A stretch of 64,000 bases of DNA from Silanimonas sp. (GTDB lineage Bacteria; Pseudomonadota; Gammaproteobacteria; Xanthomonadales; Xanthomonadaceae): contig BPKK01000005.1 in assembly GCA_026005095.1 (NCBI GenBank), positions 87,913 to 151,912 of the forward strand, in the 5' to 3' direction. This document shows positions 60,217 through 64,000 of this stretch, one piece after another. The first letter of the stretch is position 1. Every line of letters starts with the position of its first letter. The translations under genes and the position numbers were made by a program. The notes under the pieces are model-generated. The model was not told the DNA's origin, searched no databases, and was given only the letters and a program-made list of their open reading frames with translations.

Positions 60217-61131
60217 ATGCGTCTTCTCGCCTTACTGCTGCTCTCCCTGCTCATCCCCACCGGCCGGGCCGAGGTCCGCCCCCCTTCCACGGCCGGTATC
60301 GTGCGCTTTCCCAGCCTGACCGAGGCCGGCGACGAGCGCATGCGCTTTGCCGGCGAGCTGCTCGCCCTTTGCCTCGAGGCCAGCGGTGAGCCGCTGCGCT
60401 TGCGGCCGGTGCAGGCGATGAACCAGCAGCGCGGGCGCGAGGCCGCCCTGCGCGGCGAGGTGGACGTGATCCTGCTGCCGAACACGGCGCACGAGACGGG
60501 CGCCCTGTTACCGGTGAAGCTGCCGCTGCGCCGTGGCCTGCTCGGTGTGCGCCTGCTGCTGGCGCGGCCGGAAACTGCTGAGGCATTGATGCATGTCGAG
60601 TCGAGCGCCGAGTTGATCCGCCGTTTCCGCATGGGCTACGACCGGAGCTGGCAGGACGCCTGGGCCTTCGAAACCATGGGCTTCGCCATCGTCTACGGCA
60701 ACAACTACCCCGGCCTGTTCGACATGCTGCGTGCCGGCCGCTTCGACTTCCTGAGCCGCGGCATCAACGAGCTGCCGGCCGAGCTCGCCGAGCCCCGGCT
60801 CGCCGGGCGCGGACTGGTGGTGGTGCCGGGCATCGCCCTGTACTACCCGCTCGACGACTATTTCTGGGTCTCGCCCCAGCGACCGGAATTGCAGGCAGCG
60901 ATCGAGCGCGGCTTCCTGCGGGTGCTCGAGGATGGCCGCTACGCCACGCTGTTCGACCAGCACTACGGCCGGGCGATCCGCGAGGCGCGGCTGGACGAGC
61001 GCAGCGTGCTGCATCTGCCTGGCTATCCGGTGCCCCCGGGCACCCCGCTCGAGCACTTCGACGTGCTGCAGCCGGAGGTCTCGCGGGCGCGGCTGGTGCC
61101 ACCCGCACCGCCGGAGGCGGTGGAGGGCTGA
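60217..61131 (+). CDS. Periplasmic solute-binding-like protein
   Basis: A 304-residue exported protein: signal peptide MRLLALLLLSLLIPTGRA, then a fold resembling family 3 extracellular solute-binding proteins (ALRGEVDVILLPNTAH, DMLRAGRFDFLSRGINELPAE, YYPLDDYFWVSP, LQAAIERGFLRVLEDG, and TLFDQHYG). No permease or ATPase gene beside it. Many such stand-alone proteins act as sensors or have lost transport; the ligand is not readable. Confidence 0.78.
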   Translation: MRLLALLLLSLLIPTGRAEVRPPSTAGIVRFPSLTEAGDERMRFAGELLALCLEASGEPLRLRPVQAMNQQRGREAALRGEVDVILLPNTAHETGALLPVKLPLRRGLLGVRLLLARPETAEALMHVESSAELIRRFRMGYDRSWQDAWAFETMGFAIVYGNNYPGLFDMLRAGRFDFLSRGINELPAELAEPRLAGRGLVVVPGIALYYPLDDYFWVSPQRPELQAAIERGFLRVLEDGRYATLFDQHYGRAIREARLDERSVLHLPGYPVPPGTPLEHFDVLQPEVSRARLVPPAPPEAVEG

Positions 61132-61169
61132 AGCCCTGAAAGGCCAGCGGCGGCCTCCGGGGTGCGCCC

Positions 61170-62456
61170 TCAGCGCTCGAGGATGGCCACCACGCCCATG
61201 CCACCAGCGGTGCACACCGAGATCAGCGCGCGCCCGGAACCCTTCTGCTTCAGCAGCTTGGCCGCAGTGGCCACGATGCGCGCGCCGGTGGCGGCGAAGG
61301 GATGGCCGAGCGCCAGCGAGCTGCCGACGACGTTGAGCTTGCCACGGTCGATGCTCCCGAGCGGCGCGTCGAGGCCGAGCTTCTGCTTGCAGAACTCCGC
61401 CGACTCCCAGGCCTTCAGGGTGCACAGCACCTGCGCGGCGAAGGCCTCGTGGATCTCGTAGAAATCGAAGTCCTGCAGCGTGAGGTTGTTGCGCGCCAGT
61501 AGCTGGGCCACCGCCCAGGCCGGAGCCATCAAGAGCCCGTCGCCATGCACGAAATCCACCGCCGCCACCTGGGCATCGCGCAGATAGGCCTGCACCTCGA
61601 GGCCACGCGCCGCCGCCCACTCCTCGGAGGCCAGTAGGCAGGCCGCGGCCCCATCGGTGAGCGGAGTGGAGTTGCCAGCGGTGAGCGTGCCCTTGCCCGA
61701 AGTCTTGTCGAAGGCCGGCTTCAGGGTGCCGAGCTTCTCCACCGAAGTGTCGGGGCGCAGGATGTTGTCGCGATCGACGCCACGGAAGGGCACCACGAGA
61801 TCGGCATAGAAGCCCTCGGCATAGGCCTTGGCGGCCTTCATGTGCGACTGGTAAGCGAGCTCGTCCTGCTCGGTGCGGGTGATGCCCCATTCCTTGGCCA
61901 TGATCTCGCAGCTCTCGCCCATGCTCTTGCCGGTGCGCGGCTCGGCCACGCCGGGGAATTCGGGTTTCAGCTCGCCGAGGGAGAAGCCCTTCAGCAAGGC
62001 CTTGATGCGATCCCCCGCGGTCTTCGCCATGTTCATGTCGAGCAGGCGGCGGCGAAAGGCACGGCTGTGGACGATGGGCACGTCGGAGGTGGTGTCGGAA
62101 CCGCCGCCGATGCCGGCCTCGATCTGGCCCAGCGCGATCTTGTTGGCCACCGCGATGATGGTGTCGAGCGAGGTGCCGCAGGCCCGCTGCATGGTGATGC
62201 CCGGGGTGTAGGGCGAGAGGCCGGAGCTGAGCGCCACCTCGCGGCCCAGGTTCCAGTCGCTGCTGTGCTTCAGTACCGCCCCCATCGCCACCTCGCCGAG
62301 GCGGACGCCGTGGAGGCCGAACTTCTCGACCACGGCGCCGACCGCCTTGATCGACATGCCGAGGTTGCCGACGTCGAAGTAGGCGGTGTTGTTGCGGCAG
62401 AAGGGAATGCGCTGGCCACCGAGGATGGCGACGCGACGGGCGGGGCGGGGGCTCAT
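61170..62456 (-). CDS. Thiolase (acetyl-CoA C-acyltransferase, FadI-like)
   Basis: A 428-residue thiolase. Catalytic Cys in MQRACGTSLDT, His in DFYEIHEAFAAQVL, HPFAATGAR with the GHP motif, and the second Cys in ISVCTAGGMGV. FadI-like length and the ELAYQSHMKAAKAYAEG block fit a beta-oxidation thiolase. No other fad gene is visible in the window. Confidence 0.94.
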   Translation of the reverse strand: MSPRPARRVAILGGQRIPFCRNNTAYFDVGNLGMSIKAVGAVVEKFGLHGVRLGEVAMGAVLKHSSDWNLGREVALSSGLSPYTPGITMQRACGTSLDTIIAVANKIALGQIEAGIGGGSDTTSDVPIVHSRAFRRRLLDMNMAKTAGDRIKALLKGFSLGELKPEFPGVAEPRTGKSMGESCEIMAKEWGITRTEQDELAYQSHMKAAKAYAEGFYADLVVPFRGVDRDNILRPDTSVEKLGTLKPAFDKTSGKGTLTAGNSTPLTDGAAACLLASEEWAAARGLEVQAYLRDAQVAAVDFVHGDGLLMAPAWAVAQLLARNNLTLQDFDFYEIHEAFAAQVLCTLKAWESAEFCKQKLGLDAPLGSIDRGKLNVVGSSLALGHPFAATGARIVATAAKLLKQKGSGRALISVCTAGGMGVVAILER

Positions 62457-62481
62457 GGTGCGGGGGACTCCGGTGTAAGCG

Positions 62482-63465
62482 TCAGGCCGCCGCGGGCGGC
62501 CAGAGATGGGGATTGTGCCGCCAAACCGCTTCGAGCCAGGCGATGAAGAGCGGGATTTCCGGCGCCGGCTCGGCCTCGCGCCGCCATTCGTCGAGCAGCA
62601 GGGCGGGATGGCGGCCGCCGATCAGCACCTCACAGCTCTGAGCGAAACAGCGGGTCCAGGCCGGGGTGAAGCCGATCTCGGCACGCGCCGCGGCAAGCCT
62701 GGCCGCTTCCGCGGCCGCACCGGCGCTGAGCGCGGCAGGCTCGATGGGGGCCGGCGAGGGCGCGGCGCGCGGCAGGGGATGCTCGGGCTTGCGCGCCACC
62801 GCCTGGATCCAGGGGGAATCGGTGTGCTCGAACACCAGATCGAGGCCGGCGGCGCGAACGTAGAGACGCACCTCCTCGGGGGTACAGAACTGGTTGCGGG
62901 CCACGTCCTTGCGCTGTGCAGGATCGCTGCGGCCGATCTCGTCGACCTCGTAGGTGAAGCGCTGCCAGCCCACCGGATGCGAAAGGTTCCAGTGGTCGAA
63001 ATAGAACAGGCCGCCGGGCCGTAGCACCCGCGCCACCTCGCGCAGGTAGAGGTTCATGTCCTCTTTGTCCATGTGGATGAACACGGCCACGCAGTAGCCC
63101 TTGTCCATCGAGGCATCGGCGAGCGGCGAAAGCCGTGGCCCGGCAAGCGCGCTGGCGCGGGCGCCGGGGTGCGCGGCCACCCGGGCCTGGGCCAGGGCGG
63201 CCATGTTCTCGGCGATGTCGAGGCCATGCCATTCGGCCACGTGGCCGGCGAGCTGGGCGCCGATGCGGCCCACGCCACAGCCGATCTCGAACACCCGGTC
63301 GGCAGGGAGGAGATCGAGGGCGGCATGCACCTGGCGCGCGGTGTAGGCGCCGGTGAGCGCCAGCACTTCCTCGCTGGCGCTGCCATCCACCGCCAGCATG
63401 GCGGCGGCGAGACTGGAAGACCGCGCGTTCCACGCAGCCTTGTAGGTATTGGGTGAAGTGGACAA
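62482..63465 (-). CDS. Class I SAM-dependent methyltransferase
   Basis: A methyltransferase of about 327 aa. SAM-binding RVFEIGCGVGRIGAQL (GxGxG), the motif II Asp in HGLDIAENM, and EVARVLRPGGLFYFDHW (motif IV-like). The C-terminal extension (PALLLDEWRREAEPAPEIP) is unusual. No ATG lies between the first methyltransferase helix and the divergent gene; I use the TTG at 63465 (MSTSPNTYKAAW), with an ATG at 63528 the alternative, which would abut the next gene. Substrate unknown. Confidence 0.82.
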   Translation of the reverse strand: MSTSPNTYKAAWNARSSSLAAAMLAVDGSASEEVLALTGAYTARQVHAALDLLPADRVFEIGCGVGRIGAQLAGHVAEWHGLDIAENMAALAQARVAAHPGARASALAGPRLSPLADASMDKGYCVAVFIHMDKEDMNLYLREVARVLRPGGLFYFDHWNLSHPVGWQRFTYEVDEIGRSDPAQRKDVARNQFCTPEEVRLYVRAAGLDLVFEHTDSPWIQAVARKPEHPLPRAAPSPAPIEPAALSAGAAAEAARLAAARAEIGFTPAWTRCFAQSCEVLIGGRHPALLLDEWRREAEPAPEIPLFIAWLEAVWRHNPHLWPPAAA

Positions 63466-63526
63466 GGCCCGGGCCGTGAAGATGGACCACAATAGGGTAG
63501 TCCCTCGCCGCCGAGCACCCAAGCCC

Positions 63527-64000
63527 ATGCGCCACGAGACTTCCGACGACGTGCTGTGCACCCTGGCGGCAGTGGCCGTCGAGCGCCCGCCCGGCACGCC
63601 GCTCGCCCGCCTCGCCCTGCCCCAGACCGAAGCCGGTGACTGGGCCACGGCCGTGGCCGCCGACCTCGCCCGCCTGGTGCCCGAGGCCGCCGCCCTCGAT
63701 CTCGTGTTCGCCAGCGCGCTCTACGACCCGGCCGAGCTGCTGCGCCCGCATTTCCCCCTGCATGCGGCGCTGGAGCGCTACGCGGCGCGCGCCCCGGGCC
63801 CCGATGGCGGCCGGGTGATCGCCTTCGGCGCCGGCCCCGGGGGCATGGTGCCGGACCTCGCCCCCGACCCCGGGCTGGCCGATGGCCCGCTCAAGGTGCT
63901 GCCCTTCCTGCTGCGCGGCCCTGCGGCCGAGGTGCGGCGGATCGGCGAGACCCTGGAATCGCGCCTGCTCGATACCGGCATGGCCGATGCCGGCACCGCA
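63527..64000 (+). CDS. Unknown protein, N-terminal 158 codons (truncated by window edge)
   Basis: An open frame from ATG 63527 to the window end without a stop. The product starts MRHETSDDVLCTLAAVAVER and has a helical N-terminal part, then FASALYDPAELLRPHFPLHA, ALERYAARAPGPDGG, VIAFGAGPGGMVP and RGPAAEVRRIGETLESRLLD. High GC at third codon positions supports coding. It is divergent from the methyltransferase. No family recognised. Confidence 0.75.
   Translation, partial: MRHETSDDVLCTLAAVAVERPPGTPLARLALPQTEAGDWATAVAADLARLVPEAAALDLVFASALYDPAELLRPHFPLHAALERYAARAPGPDGGRVIAFGAGPGGMVPDLAPDPGLADGPLKVLPFLLRGPAAEVRRIGETLESRLLDTGMADAGTA

Overview
The window is a gene-dense, very GC-rich bacterial chromosome segment. 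Its gene order (tatABC with an RDD gene, hemH, ttcA-rdgC, rep, rsmG-parA-parB, hemB-aroE, rpmB-rpmG, acs, a coniferyl-type aldehyde dehydrogenase, prlC, ubiJ-ubiB) and the protein types point to a gammaproteobacterium of the Xanthomonadaceae/Lysobacteraceae kind. This placement is inference from protein family and synteny; no rRNA is present. I saw no tRNA, rRNA, CRISPR array, IS element or prophage. Many neighbours share ATGA/GTGA stop-start overlaps, so operons are tightly coupled.

Layout: 1-1559 Tat translocon (minus) with a truncated RDD gene; 1642-4859 exported SYLF protein, ferrochelatase with a coupled alpha/beta hydrolase, a lipoprotein; 4911-7918 YgjP-like peptidase, RdgC, TtcA and a YdcH-like small protein; 8024-12470 PlsB and two lipoproteins; 12568-16203 Rep helicase, a candidate 50-residue ORF, thymidine kinase, MutM; 16298-19400 a three-gene signalling operon (degenerate MASE2-GGDEF protein, active periplasmic-sensor GGDEF protein, three-EF-hand protein); 19410-24834 SDR, RsmG-ParA-ParB, a GT2/LAB_N membrane glycolipid pair and VIT1; 24831-29008 cytochrome b561, orphan ParA, gamma carbonic anhydrase, AroE, HemB; 29121-31733 GAF-GAF-GGDEF-EAL protein; 31844-34051 KatG with an OxyR-like operator.

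The most distinctive locus is 34263-37713 (minus strand): GNAT acetyltransferase, a tetrapyrrole-methylase-fold enzyme with clear borosin backbone N-methyltransferase signatures, a 91-residue candidate precursor peptide, and a periplasmic-sensor diguanylate cyclase starting 3 nt after the precursor stop. I read it as a split-borosin RiPP cluster joined to a c-di-GMP gene.

The right part holds ribosomal proteins L28/L33 with a strong terminator, acetate/aldehyde metabolism, oligopeptidase A, a Trp-rich lipoprotein, a hybrid histidine kinase with a coupled receiver, two large chemoreceptors (one with a CZB zinc domain, one with a long Ala-Pro tether ending in a CheR-type pentapeptide), two paralogous exported OB-fold-like proteins, an LCAT-like lipoprotein, UbiJ-UbiB, TruC, a solute-binding-like protein, a thiolase, a methyltransferase and a truncated unknown gene at the right edge.

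Overall the window mixes core housekeeping genes with an unusual density of signalling genes: four GGDEF proteins, two chemoreceptors and one phosphorelay.
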